DNA of 64,000 nt. Source: Syngnathus acus. Lineage: Eukaryota > Chordata > Actinopteri > Syngnathiformes > Syngnathidae. Position 1 is the first letter of the stretch. Every line of letters starts with the position of its first letter. The translations under genes were made by a program, and so were the position numbers. Below the pieces are notes generated by a model. That model did no database searches and had not been told where the DNA came from. It worked only from the letters and a program-made list of their open reading frames with translations. This document shows positions 11,390 through 21,600 of the stretch, piece by piece. The DNA lies in assembly GCF_901709675.1 (NCBI RefSeq), contig NC_051108.1:7858631-7922630 (forward strand), in the 5' to 3' direction.

Positions 11390-14300
11390 TGTGTGCGCGT
11401 GCGTGTGTTTATCTCTGGCAGGGAGGAGACTTCTTGTCGGGTGTCAGTGGAGCACAGTCCGTTTGTCCATGGCCTCACCAGTGAGAATGGAGAACTGCTG
11501 CTGAACGAGTGTGTTCATGTGACAGAGGGCACGAAAACAAGGGAGCGACACCTCTTCCTTTTCAATGATGTCATAATCTTCGCTAAAATCAAGTGAGATA
11601 TCACGTATGAACAAATGATATGAAATTCCTGCTGTAGTTACACATGCAGGGTCAAAGGTCACACAATTGTACCCACAACATCGGTTTACTTCATTACCCA
11701 TCACTCACATACTCCAAAAATCAACCCGCAAAAGAGCAATTTTAGCTTGGAATCGACACAGACTCTTACATAATTGGACTCCGAACCACTAAACCACCAA
11801 TCCAAACCACTCCCACCACCACATATTTTCCAAAATGATTCATACTCTTTTTCAGTTTATGCACATCCCAATTTCTAAGTTTATAGTTGACTACAAATAG
11901 ATTATACATATAGAAATTTCCTGGATACTTTAGAATGGTACTACAGACTTCCTCAAAATTGTCTCATACGAATAATGTTCTAAATTGTTTCAGCTTAATT
12001 ATTGGCAATATGATTTCCATCTACTCTATAATAAATAGAATAACATATAACTGGTTTGTCAAATTCCAACACTCCGTCAGGATACCTACATTTGTTGAAC
12101 ATTTCTACCATACAAAGAAGATTTCCTAATGAAAAAAAAATACTATATATCATTTTTTACTGTCATCTTATGTTTAAAGGAGTATCAGAATAGGTGTGTA
12201 AAAGGGGAAGTAAAGGCAAATTGGGTGTTTTTAGACTTTATATGCAGACTGCTAGGGAATCTCCACGTAGACCAACCGCCTTTATTTAGTCACCGTGACT
12301 CAACTCAACAGAAACCCCTTACATAGGAGAAACTTTGTTTTCTTACTAAATAACAGAATGTCTTTTTAGTGTTCTTGATTCTGTTATAATATCAAAAAGG
12401 GTTGCTTTCCAGGTTTAAAAAATAATAATTGTGAGTAAATACACAAATAGAGTGGGTATCAACAGTTTCATGCCTGAGTCAAAGTGGAAGAAAGTTTTGA
12501 AGTTCCAAAGTGGGAGGCAAGTTGCATACAATTCTCTACCGCAGTCTTCCCACTGTTCCAGTAGGGACGCATATCATGGCGCACAGTAATTACTGTAAAT
12601 TGACATGTTGAGATGTTTCTGTTGTTGACAACTTGTATTGTGAAACGCCCTTGTGGATATTCAGAGCTTATTGATTTTGGAAAATTGCAGCAAATGTTCT
12701 CTTCTGCTCGTTTGCAGGTCGATGTCCAGCTATCGCCTCAAGCATCGAGTGATACTGGAGGACATCTGGCTTCACAATTTCCAAGATGAGGCAGAGGATG
12801 ATGAGGGGACAGAGGAGGATGCGGATCTCGGCGTGACCCTTGCCTTAGCCTGGGCCCTTACTTTTTGTCTAGTGTCTTTTTGGTGAGTTGACACTCAGCA
12901 ACGGCTAATAGTAAGCACTCACCTGATCTGCGGCCTTCATAAAAATAGGGAAATAGCAAAGAGAAAGTTTACTCGATGATCACAAGACAACATGTTGCAA
13001 AATAGGAATGGTTAGACCTCACTTTTACAAAGAACAAAAAGTCAACATTGCATGATATACTCCACTACGTCAATTATGTAGCTAACGTGGGTTCGAGCCC
13101 ACAGTTCGAAAAGTGTGGGCACCTTTCACTTTCCACAGATAAGCTGCAAGGAAGGTGGGGAAGTGGAAGTTGTTTGGTTGGGGGTCGCCGTGACGCAGCT
13201 TCCTGTTCCCATGACTGACTTGAGTTACACTTTCCACTTAATCAAAAGAACTCCGTGACAGCTCGCGTGATCTCATTGCTCATTTGATTCTCATGCTGTG
13301 GATTCATGTTGTGATTTGCCTTGCAGTTCTCCTGATGTGAAGGCAGACTGGTGTGATACCCTCCACAGGTTGGTTGATGCTGTTTTGTTTTGGGTGCTTA
13401 CATAAAAGCTTACATGGACTCCAGCAGGATTGTGAATCAACTTAGGTTAGGTTGCTCAAGTGGTCCTGAAATGTATTTAATGTGTTAAATAAAAAGTGAA
13501 ATTTTGCAGTAAAATCCAAGCGGCAAGAGCCAGGGCTGGTTGTGCCTCCTCATGTCCGGACATCCTCATGAAGGTGTTAGGTGGCATCACTGCAGTAAGT
13601 ACTGCTACAGTTGGTACAGAATAGAAAGGGTTAGCTTAAAAATTCTGACCGATTATTTCTCTGTCTATCATTTAGACTAAAACTCTCATTGGAGGTGGCA
13701 TGGAGCAGTTTGAAAACTTTGATGTAAGTTGCAAAATAAATGTAACATTTTTAACCATTTTAGGAACCTGAATTAATTACATACATTAAAGATATAAAAC
13801 AAATCTCAAAACATTTTTTTTTAAACTATGTGGAACTTAAAATTTTGTCATATTTTGAGTCGATGAGTTCTCATCGGCACTGTGGTAGGTTGGTAAGGAA
13901 TAAGCCTTCCTTCTGCCACCCTATTTGCATTTCCATGTTCCTCTTTCATCCTCAATAACGGTTTTATTTTGTTGCCAGGGAGATGTAAATAGTTCGTCCC
14001 AATTGCTGAATAACCAAGAGGACAAGCTGATGCAGACGCTTGGTGAGTTGAGATCAACTTCCTTTTTTTTTTAAATGTTCCTCAATGGCAAGTGTGCAAA
14101 AGGGTGGGGCCCCACAGCGAGTGCCAGATGTGCCGTGGCACAAAAGCAAAGTTGAAAACCACATGCACAGAGGGAGGAAATAGACAAGTGTAAAGACTCT
14201 CTGTCACTTTGGAACTCCTTGCACACGACACGTTTAGAATGAGTTGAGTTTCAGTAAAATGCGTACCTTTGTCGAGCTGATGGATGGAACGTTATTGATC

Positions 14301-16683
14301 CCAGCAGAAACGAAATGGAACTTAGTGAGGAAGCTGAGGAAGGGCTCCAGTTTCATCAGCAGAGCAGCTCAAGCGGACGCCAAGACTCAGCTTTTTGGAC
14401 GGCCCCTCTGCAAAGTGTGCCCAGATGACAACTCTCTCCCTAAACCCATCACAGTAAGTCATTCATTTGATCCCTTTCATGTAATTAAGATGTTGTCGCT
14501 TAATTATCACAAGAAATCATCTAAGCACAATTATTGTACACTTTAGCTTTTAAAATTCCATTCCCAATCACACAACAATGTTGACATGGTAATAAAAGCT
14601 TGATTCCTCCGACCAGGAGATACTGGTGTTGCTGAGGAAAAGGGGGCCGTCCACAGAGGGAGTGTTTCGGAAGCCGTGCAACAACAAGAACATGAGGGAG
14701 CTCAGAGAAAGGCTCAACAACGGCCTGGAAGTGGACATGAAGGCACAACCTGTTGCTCTGCTGGTCGGGCTGCTCAAAGTATGACCCTCTTCTGGTTACA
14801 TTAACTTACTCAATATGGACATGATTGTGCTTTCTTTTCTGCAGGTACAATGTGTAGCACTTAAGTCTAAATTTTGCCTATTATTATTTTAATTAGAGTT
14901 TTTTAAAAGAACTTCCCAGGAGCCTGCTGGTGTGTAACCTTTACAAAGATTGGATGACTGCTCTGGAGATGGAAGATAGCCAGCAGAGAGAACACGAGCT
15001 CAGAAGGTGGGCCAATGAGTCTCAGTGACATCATCATTACTCTCTGTGAATAATGACGTATTCAAGAAAGGTAGTAAATGACATTTAATTTGTTAGCATT
15101 GGTTAGCCCTAAACTCAAAACCACTTCTCTTTTCTGAGTTTAAAAAAAAAAAAGTTTACTGTCGCCCCCCCACCTCACCCTCCTTCCTCTTATCAGTGTG
15201 GGAGACAAACTCCCCAGGCCCAACAAACTCCTCCTGCAGCACCTCGTCTGCGTCCTCCATCACATCCTTGACAATGTTGAGCACAACAAGATGGACGCCT
15301 ACAACCTGGCGGTGTGCATCGCGCCGACCTTGCTGCAGATGGAGGTCATCCCGCTAGATGATCAGAAGGAGACGATGAAAAAGGTAGAAATGTGCGTCAT
15401 GTTCTTCGGTACAGGAAACCTTGACATGTTGCAATATTTAGATTTTTTTTTTTATGCTGCAGGTCACAAAGCTCACTCAGTTCCTGATTGAACATTGTGA
15501 GATCCTCGGAGATAATATCCCGCACCTCCTGGATACTGATGAAGGTACGCGAAAAATGAGTTCTCAGGTATTCGCAGAGCTGCACAATCATTAATGAATC
15601 ATTTGTCTTGCAGACTCGGTATCCTCCCAGCACCATGACTCGGCGTACGACAGTACCGATCCGGACGGAGACGGTGAGGTCGGGAGAAGCGGATCGTCCC
15701 CCTCCCTCAGCCTCAGCGTCACAATTTCAACATGCTCATCCGACGTCGTCTTCAATTCCAAGCCTGCCGTGACCCGTCGCTGCTCCGAGCCCATCATCCT
15801 TCCCTTTGTGGACGAGGTGAACCTCTGTGGCCATTCCCGGAGTCACGATGACTGCTCTGTTGAGAACTTTGTGGAGCAGTCTTTGAAAAAGCAGATCTCT
15901 GAGGGTTCCTTCTGGCAGCGACCTGGGTCGTCTTTGTCAAAACTGAGCAGCTGCTCCAACTTAGACCGGTTTAGCTACATAGGGAATCAAAGGATGGGTT
16001 GCTCGAGCTCTTCCCTGGAGAGCGCTGCCTCCCACCAATCCGAGGGCTCGGTATTCACCAGCTCCCCAGCGGGCTCGCCCCCATGCTCAAGGAGAACAAA
16101 CCACAGCGAGGTGGCACCTCCTAGGCTTCAACAGGACTTAACCGGTTTGAATTCAGATGAGATGAAGCGTTCAAGCTCATTGAGAGCCGCCTGTAAGGTC
16201 CTGCTGCGCACAAGGAGCTTAGGCTTTGGCAGGCACAGTCTGAAGAAGGAACGCCACAATGACAAGGTTTGTGAACCACTTCAAGAGGACTCTCAAAGTG
16301 AAGCGCTCTCTCCGGCCCAGCCCAAGCGCCGACCGCTGTCAGCCATTGAGGTTTTCAGGCAGGTAGACAGTAGGCTGCCCTGCAGGCCGCCCCCGTACGA
16401 GCAGGCGGTGCACAGCGTGCCTCTTGCACCGGAGTACGCTTCCATGACTGTGTATGACGCCATTGCTCTGGAGCGGAGGTCCTGCCCATCTTTTGAGAAT
16501 TATTCCTTCCAACAGAGGTACCTTGACCTCCATTACACGCAAGAGGCGCTAGATAGTGTTGAGCACAAGCCGGTCTTCCGACAGAGGGCCATGTCCGAGT
16601 CAGTGTCTGGTCGACACGAGGCCGTGTCACAGAGCCAATCTGTGTTTGAGGAATTTCCATATGCTAAAGAGTCCTACGTTTGA
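1841..16683 (+). CDS. tagap: T-cell activation RhoGTPase-activating protein (TAGAP), with N-terminal PH domain
   Basis: RhoGAP that would accelerate GTP hydrolysis by Rho-family GTPases at the membrane or cytosol. Exons, all phase-consistent: 1841-1967 (ATG at 1893), 2128-2213, 11422-11592, 12718-12882, 13327-13368, 13510-13594, 13676-13723, 13979-14042, 14308-14453, 14617-14778, 14897-15006, 15197-15383, 15463-15544, 15614-16683, giving about 830 residues from that ATG. A PH-like domain spans roughly residues 55-180 ([18 protein letters not shown]). A short degenerate stretch (182-245) lies where the related ARHGAP20 carries an RA domain. RhoGAP follows at about 270-460, with the arginine finger in EGVFRK (about R312) and [14 protein letters not shown]. 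The tail ends FPYAKESYV, almost identical to the end of human TAGAP, and carries [10 protein letters not shown] and PPPYEQAVH, also TAGAP-like. The N-terminal [14 protein letters not shown] matches ARHGAP20. The start codon is uncertain because the first exon seems to have an upstream acceptor. Confidence 0.88.
2446..2510 (-). mobile_element. Fragment related to the solo LTR at 10134-10501
   Basis: Read on the minus strand, this segment resembles the 3' end of the solo LTR in the same intron: a poly(A)-signal-like stretch, then AACCCTGGTTCAAGCTGCA, then GGTCGCCCT and a CCGTGACA-like terminus. Divergence and lack of a matching 5' end make it a degraded fragment within TIR element family A. Confidence 0.5.
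3172..3418 (+). mobile_element. tRNA-derived SINE family 1, 5'-truncated copy
   Basis: The body matches the full-length copy at 5458-5793: ACTATAAAAATGGGACCCAT, GATTCCTGAGCGCGGCGCCG, TGCTCCCCTCTCCCCCAGGG, CACACCCAGATGCGTGTGTG, then a poly(A) tail. The tRNA-like head is missing. It lies inside TIR element family A. Confidence 0.75.
3547..4981 (+). mobile_element. TIR DNA element, family B, with ~246-bp internal tandem repeats
   Basis: The left terminus CCGTATTTTTCGCACC and right terminus GTGCGGAAAATACGG are inverted; both are flanked by TA inside TA-rich DNA. The interior holds about three units, recurring near 4078, 4320 and 4574 (for example AAACAATCGCGTTTCTCAA and ATGTTTCCCTTCCATATC), period about 246 bp. 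A 308-bp hAT element is inserted at 3719-4026. No transposase frame is present, so it is non-autonomous. An opposite-orientation relative with fewer internal units is at 46437-47197. Confidence 0.75.
3719..4026. mobile_element. Non-autonomous hAT element with 8-bp target duplication
   Basis: Termini CAGGGGTGGCCAAC and GTTGGCCACCGCTG are inverted with one mismatch region. A perfect 8-bp duplication CACTAGCC flanks it (3711-3718 and 4027-4034), as expected for hAT transposition. The interior has GC-rich repeats of GAAGCGAAGCGAACG-type units separated by C-runs. It interrupts TIR element family B. Confidence 0.88.
5074..5457 (-). mobile_element. Tc1/mariner 3' fragment
   Basis: The segment starts CAAACCGGATTCGGTTGAAG next to TA and matches the right-hand part of the Tc1 copy at 47826-50359. 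On the minus strand it encodes the C-terminal end of the same transposase ([15 protein letters not shown]), then is cut by a SINE. Only the terminal portion remains, so it is inactive. Confidence 0.85.
5458..5793 (+). mobile_element. tRNA-derived SINE family 1, full-length copy
   Basis: The tRNA-like head contains an A-box-like AGTGGTAGAGTGTCCG and a B-box GGTTCAAACCCC. It is followed by the family body (ACTATAAAAATGGGACCCAT) and a long poly(A) tail (5760-5793). Copies are at 3172-3418 (+, truncated), 43561-43878 (-, full) and 57041-57200 (+, truncated). It is presumably transcribed by RNA polymerase III and mobilised by a LINE. Confidence 0.85.
5794..5886 (+). mobile_element. 3' end of TIR element family A
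   Basis: This matches 3421-3524: GGGTGCGTATTATACATGGG repeated, ending in GGAAAAAAACGG plus TA. It directly follows the SINE poly(A) tail, as in the copy at 3172-3524. Confidence 0.7.
5888..5996 (-). mobile_element. Tigger/pogo terminal fragment
   Basis: The reverse complement reads CAGTGGAGCCTCGGTTTTCG and continues into GTTCGAGAAGTGAATCGTTC. It is the same terminus as the Tigger element at 47883-48662, with TA beside the end. Only one end is present. Confidence 0.75.
6003..6638. other. Tagap intron, no recognised element
   Basis: AT-rich intronic DNA without an exon-like frame, ending in a short (GAT)n run at 6615-6632 beside the first hairpin of the array. Confidence 0.4.
7083..8383 (+). 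mobile_element. Tc1-like transposon, internally deleted and inactive
   Basis: Inverted ends CACTGCTCAAAAAAATTAAAG and CTTTAATTTTTTTGAGCAGTG are flanked by TA duplications (7081-7082, 8384-8385). Transposase remnants lie at 7446-7820 (HTH part, [20 protein letters not shown]) and, in another frame, 7796-8125 ([13 protein letters not shown], the third acidic residue region). The region with the first catalytic aspartate is deleted. The second acidic motif, normally DNARPH, reads HNNARPI, so the aspartate is lost. It is a dead copy that could only move in trans. Confidence 0.88.
9318..9375 (+). mobile_element. Terminal fragment of Tigger-like element (CAGTAATCCCT ends)
   Basis: CAGTAATCCCTTCCTACATC and the following GTTTATCGCGG repeats resemble the end of the element at 54324-56038. 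Only one end is present, inside TIR element family C. Confidence 0.5.
10134..10501 (+). mobile_element. Solo LTR with 5-bp target duplication
   Basis: A 368-bp unit starts TGCTACGTCTCG and ends CCGATCCGTGACA (TG...CA ends), flanked by perfect CTTTA duplications (10129-10133 and 10502-10506). It contains a TATA-like TATATAAG (10263-10270) and an AATAAA signal (10447-10452), as in an LTR with U3-R-U5 layout. No internal retroelement sequence adjoins, so it is a solo LTR left by recombination. It interrupts the hairpin array. The family (likely gypsy-type) is not proven. Confidence 0.85.
11309..11408. repeat. (GT)n/(GC)n microsatellite
   Basis: About 100 bp of GT-rich simple repeat with GTGC interruptions immediately upstream of the PH-domain exon acceptor of tagap. 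The splice acceptor begins within 15 bp of it. Confidence 0.95.
11593..12717. other. Tagap intron, nothing recognised
   Basis: AT-rich intron between the two PH-domain exons; no exon-like frame, RNA gene or named repeat is visible. Confidence 0.5.
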
Positions 16684-17875
16684 GCAACCATCAAACGGAC
16701 ACACAGAAATGACTTCTTACGCATTTCTCCAAGGCACAAAACCTGTGGTTCCAGGGTCATTTGTCCTGCTTTTGTCCGGAATTGGATTGCCTCCTGATAA
16801 TTGGGCCTTAGCAGGACATGGCGCCCCAATTGCTCTCCTACGGTCATTCATTTTGTACTATGACATAACTCGACAACCTCATGACCAAGGGACTGTGTTT
16901 CCAGGCTCCAGTTTTTCAAAAGGAACATTTCATTATTTCTATCTCCGGTGACACTCAGCTGGAGAATTGCATGCACTATGCAAGACGTTTATTTTGAATT
17001 TCAGCTATGTTCTACTGGTATATGAATACCACATGTATAAATGTACATGCCATACCTGAGTAGTACTATTATAAAATACAACTTTATTTGTAGATATTTA
17101 GTACTTTTAGCTAAAATGAAGCTATGAAAGAATGTCTTTTTGTTTTGGCTGTAATATTTAGTGTCGCATGTGCAAAAGTCTTTGGCCACCACAAATAGTG
17201 TGTTAACATTGTCCATCTTCTTGCCAGCCATACACAAAAGTGAACTGTTATGTACTTGTATAACAAATGATCATGTATGGTTATTTTTGCAATGCTAAAC
17301 AACACTACAATAATGGCCATAAACCTTTGAACTTTTTATAAATAGAGTAGAGAGTCAAGTATGTTTTGTTGCTTGCTTGTTGTGATGGACTTTTTATTCC
17401 ACTACATTGAATGAAAGACTGAGCAGCATGGATTACAGCAGCAGGGAGTAGATAAGACAGGGGAATTTTGTCAAACTTTTATGTTTGAAAAACTAGTGTC
17501 AAGATCAACTTCCCTTTACTATGTAGGTTATGCAACAGGAGTAATTGAGAACGCTGTGTTCTGACGCATACGATCAAAAAGAAGGAAACCAGAGAGGGTC
17601 ACATGGACAGATTTGGTTTTTCTCTGAATTGTTGTTTCTCCTTATGACCTCAAATGAGCTTCCTTCCGTGTTTGATAACAGCAAATCGCTTTAATTCAAG
17701 ATAAACTGATTATCATTGACATCTAAAAGATTGCATTTCATATTTAGGCTTATTACACCAACTGTATAGTAAAGCTATGCAGCAAAATAAGCTAACTTTA
17801 TGCTGAACACTAAAAACGCATTCCTGCATTGTAACTCCCTATTTGAAACAAATAAAAGTTTTCCACTGATGGAAA
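16684..17875 (+). other. tagap: tagap 3' untranslated region
   Basis: Follows the TGA stop at 16681-16683. AT-rich with several T-rich and ATTTA-like segments. A poly(A) signal AATAAA is at 17851-17856. Length is inferred from that signal only. Confidence 0.55.
17851..17856 (+). terminator. Poly(A) signal of tagap (putative)
   Basis: AATAAA about 1.17 kb downstream of the stop codon; a second AATAAA occurs near 18155. Confidence 0.45.
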
Positions 17876-18878
17876 ACTGTTAAATAGAAAGGTAGTGCTC
17901 ATGACTCAGCTGCTCAAGTGTCTGTGTACTAACAGCATTATATGATAGCACATCAACGCTTGACTGGCACAGTGAGCTTGTTAGCCAACTAGAATTGTCA
18001 TTCTCGGTACATTGTACATTCTGTTCCGTTTCACTGAGAGCATATGTGTACATATGGCACATTTATTGGTAGTATTCATTTTTGTAAATCTGTACGATAG
18101 ACAGAGAATTTTGGTGTAGGTTTGTTAAAAGGTGAATTATTTACTAATCAAGAAATAAACAGGTGAAGATTTGTGCATTTTCACACCTGAAATACTCCAT
18201 AGCGCAAGTAAAGCAAATAAGTGATTTTGCCATATGTTCCCTTTTAACACATTGAGTAGGGTCGTGAATGCATGAACATTAATTTAAATAAATGACTCAA
18301 TTGTGCCTTTTGATTTTGTGAGATGGATGTCTGGAGTACATACAAAGAGGATGCTGCGAGTACGGGAAAAAAAATGATTGTGTGGACCATGCCCTGTCTT
18401 TTGCATAATCTCAATGGCAGACTAATGAGACAAGGGCATACCAGACATTTAGCCATCAATGCAGCTTAATAAGTGCCTGTTCAAGCATAAACAATGTGAC
18501 AGAAATGAAGGCACTCATCTGAGCACAAATGTATGATTTCTTTCAATGTTGACCAAAACACATGGCCCTAACAAGGTGACCTGCTGTGTTTGGCTATTTG
18601 TGAATGGTGTGAATATTGTGCTTGCTTCGATAGAAATATTACATAACTGTGATTATTGGAACGGCTGGTTATGTAACAACTACAGTAGTGATGTGCATTC
18701 CAGTTATTTTAGGTGAACTGGATCTTTAGAATCAGTTCACTCAAAAGAGTCGTTCAAACGAATCGTTCAATGATTCACTCACTGAGTGATTCGTGAGTGA
18801 ATCACTCACTGAGTGAATCACTCACAGATTCGTTCGTTGGTGAACGGGAAGTTACGTCACTGACTCGTAAGGTGCCTC

Positions 18879-19167
18879 CAGAGGCGTAGCCAGGAATTTT
18901 TCCAGTAGGGGCGCACGCCCACAGGAAAGAAAATCGAACATCACCCACACCGTTCGCTGATCGCTAAAACAACATCCGGGTCCGGGAGGCAAACGGTGAA
19001 TGGATAACATCGCGCACATAGAATAGCGCAAGCACATTTGCGCAAGACCGAAAGAAAAAAACGGCATGAAAATGAAGAATCGAAAAAGCTCGATTTTTTT
19101 CAACCGGGGCGCAGGGAGTCCTAACCGGGGCGCCGCCCCGGCTCGCCCCGGCTTGGCTACGCCTCTG
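18879..19167. mobile_element. Non-autonomous hAT element in tandem unit 1
   Basis: Termini CAGAGGCGTAGCCAGG and TTGGCTACGCCTCTG are inverted. Flanks GGTGCCTC (18871-18878) and GGTCCCTC (19168-19175) form an 8-bp duplication with one mismatch. Unit 2 of the surrounding repeat (about 19595) keeps the uninterrupted site. Confidence 0.85.
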
Positions 19168-20033
19168 GGTCCCTCCTCCATCTAACGCTTGCTGGCGCTG
19201 CTGATTGGTCTGCACGAGTGAGTGACAGACATTTACAAAACCATTTACTGCCGACACACGTTATGCCGACATTGATGTTTTAATTTTGTATTTGTTGGCT
19301 TGTAGTTGATGGTGTTATTATACCGAATGTGTTTGCGTTTTAATAAAAGGCTGAAAAAACCCCGTTATGCCGACATTTGTTATTTTGAGGGGCACCAACT
19401 CATACAACAACGTAAAACACATATACATATTGTCATATAAAGCGGTTAACCAAATGTCTGATTTTTATGTTTTAATAGGCGAGTATAAAAACAAGGAATA
19501 AAAAAACTAGATAAGTTTTAACATAAATGTTTATTAATAATAATAATAAATTCACGACTCGTTCGTGAACGGGAAGTTACGTCACTGACTCGTAAAGTCC
19601 CTCCTCCATCTAACGCTCGCTGGCGCTGCTGATTGGTCTTCACGAGTGAGTGAGTGAGTGAGTGAGTGAGTGAGTGAGTGAGTGAGTGAGTGAGTGAGTG
19701 AGTGAGTGAGTGAGTAACAGACAGCACTGCTGCTATGCTATTGCCAGCCGACACACGTTATGCCGACATTGATATTTTAATTTCGTATTTGTTGGCTAGT
19801 AGTTGATGGTGTTATTATACCGAATGTGTTTATGTTTGTGTCTGAATAAAAGGTTGAAAAAAAAACCGTTATATCGACATTTGTTAATTTTGGGGACACC
19901 AACTCATATAACAACGTAAAACACATACATATTGTCATATAAAGCAGTTAACCAAATGTCTGATTTTTATGTTTTGAATGGCGAATATAAAAATAAGGAA
20001 TAAAACACCAGACAAGTTATAACATAAATGTTT

Positions 20034-20064
<31 letters not shown>

Positions 20065-20078
20065 TAATAAAAGTAGTC

Positions 20079-20616
20079 CAGGGCTGTGGACTCGGTCGGA
20101 TTTTTGCACCAAGTCCGAGTCCGAGTCCGGCCTCTTGACCACCGAGTCCGAGTCCGGCTGTCCATTTTTTCTGTTAATTCATGTGACTGCTTAGTCTTTA
20201 TTCAAGGCTAATTTAGATCAAAATCTAAATAATTACAACAGTTTTGTGATGGCTTTGTCTTTATTAAACATATAAACGAATACAATAAACAGATACTTTC
20301 AAGTTTCAATTCAACGACTTGAGTTTGTTCTTAGGAACAAAATCGCCTCAACCAAGTCAGCCTTCATCGCGCCGCGCTGATCAGACATGATAAACTTGAG
20401 CCCGGAAAACAGGCGCTCTACGCTGACTTGGCTGATTGGCATTGCTGTTAGTGTCTGACGCGCATTCTCAGCAGCATGATGAAAATAAAATTGAACGTAT
20501 TTTTTTTTATTGTCGGACTCGGTGGACTCGGTCAAAATCAGCACCGAGTCCGAGTCCGGCAAAAAATGCCCGAGCCCGACCGAGTCCGAGTCCCCGAGTC
20601 CGAGTCCACAGCCCTG
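20079..20616 (-). mobile_element. hAT remnant with CCGAGTCCGAGTCC-rich ends
   Basis: Termini CAGGGCTGTGGACTCGG and CCGAGTCCACAGCCCTG are perfectly inverted, with subterminal GAGTCCGAGTCCG repeats. On the minus strand, residues near 20311-20420 resemble the hAT C-terminal dimerisation domain (ISQVSVERLFSGLKFIMSD). Only that end of the transposase remains, so the copy is an internally deleted derivative. No clean 8-bp duplication was found. Confidence 0.8.
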
Positions 20617-21197
20617 AAAAGTACATTTCAAACCAGCAATCTAATGTGGAACTGCAGTCGATATATTGGATAACATTTAGGCATATATATGCATACACGT
20701 TATTTAAAACCTACTATAAGTAAATCGTAAATCTACATTCTGTCTTCCATAGTTCACGCCAGGAGACGCAACATATTCACTGACTGATCCGTTGATGCAC
20801 AAGAAGGCATTTCACTCATTGACTCGTTCGCGAACGGGAAAGCCAGGATTCGTTCCCTCACTGATCCGTTCTCGCGGTGAACTGGAAATGCGAATCGCTC
20901 AGTGAGTGATTCACTCAGTGGAGTGATTCGTTCACTCAGATTCGTTCGTTGGTGAACGGGAAATGTAATTCACGACTCGTTCGTGAACGGGAAGTTACAT
21001 CATTTTCTTCTTCGTTTTGTTTTGCGGCGAGGTAGCACCAGCTTCAATGGGCATTACTGACACCTACTGGTTGAAGTTATATATGAGAGGAAAAAAAGAG
21101 AGTGAACGAATCACTTCCTAAAGTGATTCGTTCACTCTCGTTCACTGAAAGGAGTCGTTGTTTGATCGAATCGTTCACTCACGAGCCAACACTAAAC

Positions 21198-21600
21198 TAC
21201 AGACGTGCAAATGTGTGCAGAATGCTCAAATCCATACTACCACTAATGCCAGTTAACATTATTTTGGCCGAGTGATCATTAATGAGTTCAAAATATACAC
21301 ATATAAACCCTACTAAAATATCTTGAAATTTCGTAGGGATTTGTAGCTTTCTGCCAAATTTGCTAAAAATAGTATGAAGTGGTCCATGGTGTTGGAACCT
21401 AGCGCCATATAAACACGGACTTTTCCTTGACCGTTCATTACGACACTAGCATCACTTTGCGGTTACGGTTGTTATTTTTTACTTCCTTGGTTACGGTTAC
21501 TAAGGTAGCTTGTTGCTGCTGCTGACGTCCTCGCAATCGAGCAAGCATTATTGCATAAAACGCAACAAGTAGATTTAACTTCGTTTTTTTGTTTGAAACA
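21198..21600. other. Region upstream of rsph3
   Basis: Non-repetitive stretch before the rsph3 start. No TATA box stands out. It probably contains the promoter and 5' UTR, but no site can be assigned by eye. Confidence 0.35.

Larger units (their letters stand above)
18694..21197. repeat. Composite interspersed repeat with GAATC/GATTC palindromes and two ~427-bp tandem units
   Basis: The ends carry inverted GTTCACT/AGTGAAC and GAATCGTTC/GAACGATTC motifs; the left cluster is at 18720-18850 and right clusters at 20880-20960 and 21100-21180. Two tandem units share GGGAAGTTACGTCACTGAC (18848, 19571), GACACACGTTATGCCGACAT and TGTCATATAAAGC. Net period is about 427 bp once a hAT insertion in unit 1 is removed. 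Unit 2 has a (GAGT)n run at 19643-19715. Likely a non-autonomous DNA transposon; superfamily not identified. Confidence 0.65.

Noticed and set aside
13078-13130. tRNA-like GTGGGTTCGAGCCCAC segment
   Set aside because: Only a B-box-like palindrome is present, with no A box or acceptor stem.
14238-14307. Earlier acceptor for the tagap exon ending at 14453
   Set aside because: Starting at 14238 puts a stop or the wrong phase after the preceding exon; the acceptor at 14307 keeps phase and meets the conserved frame.
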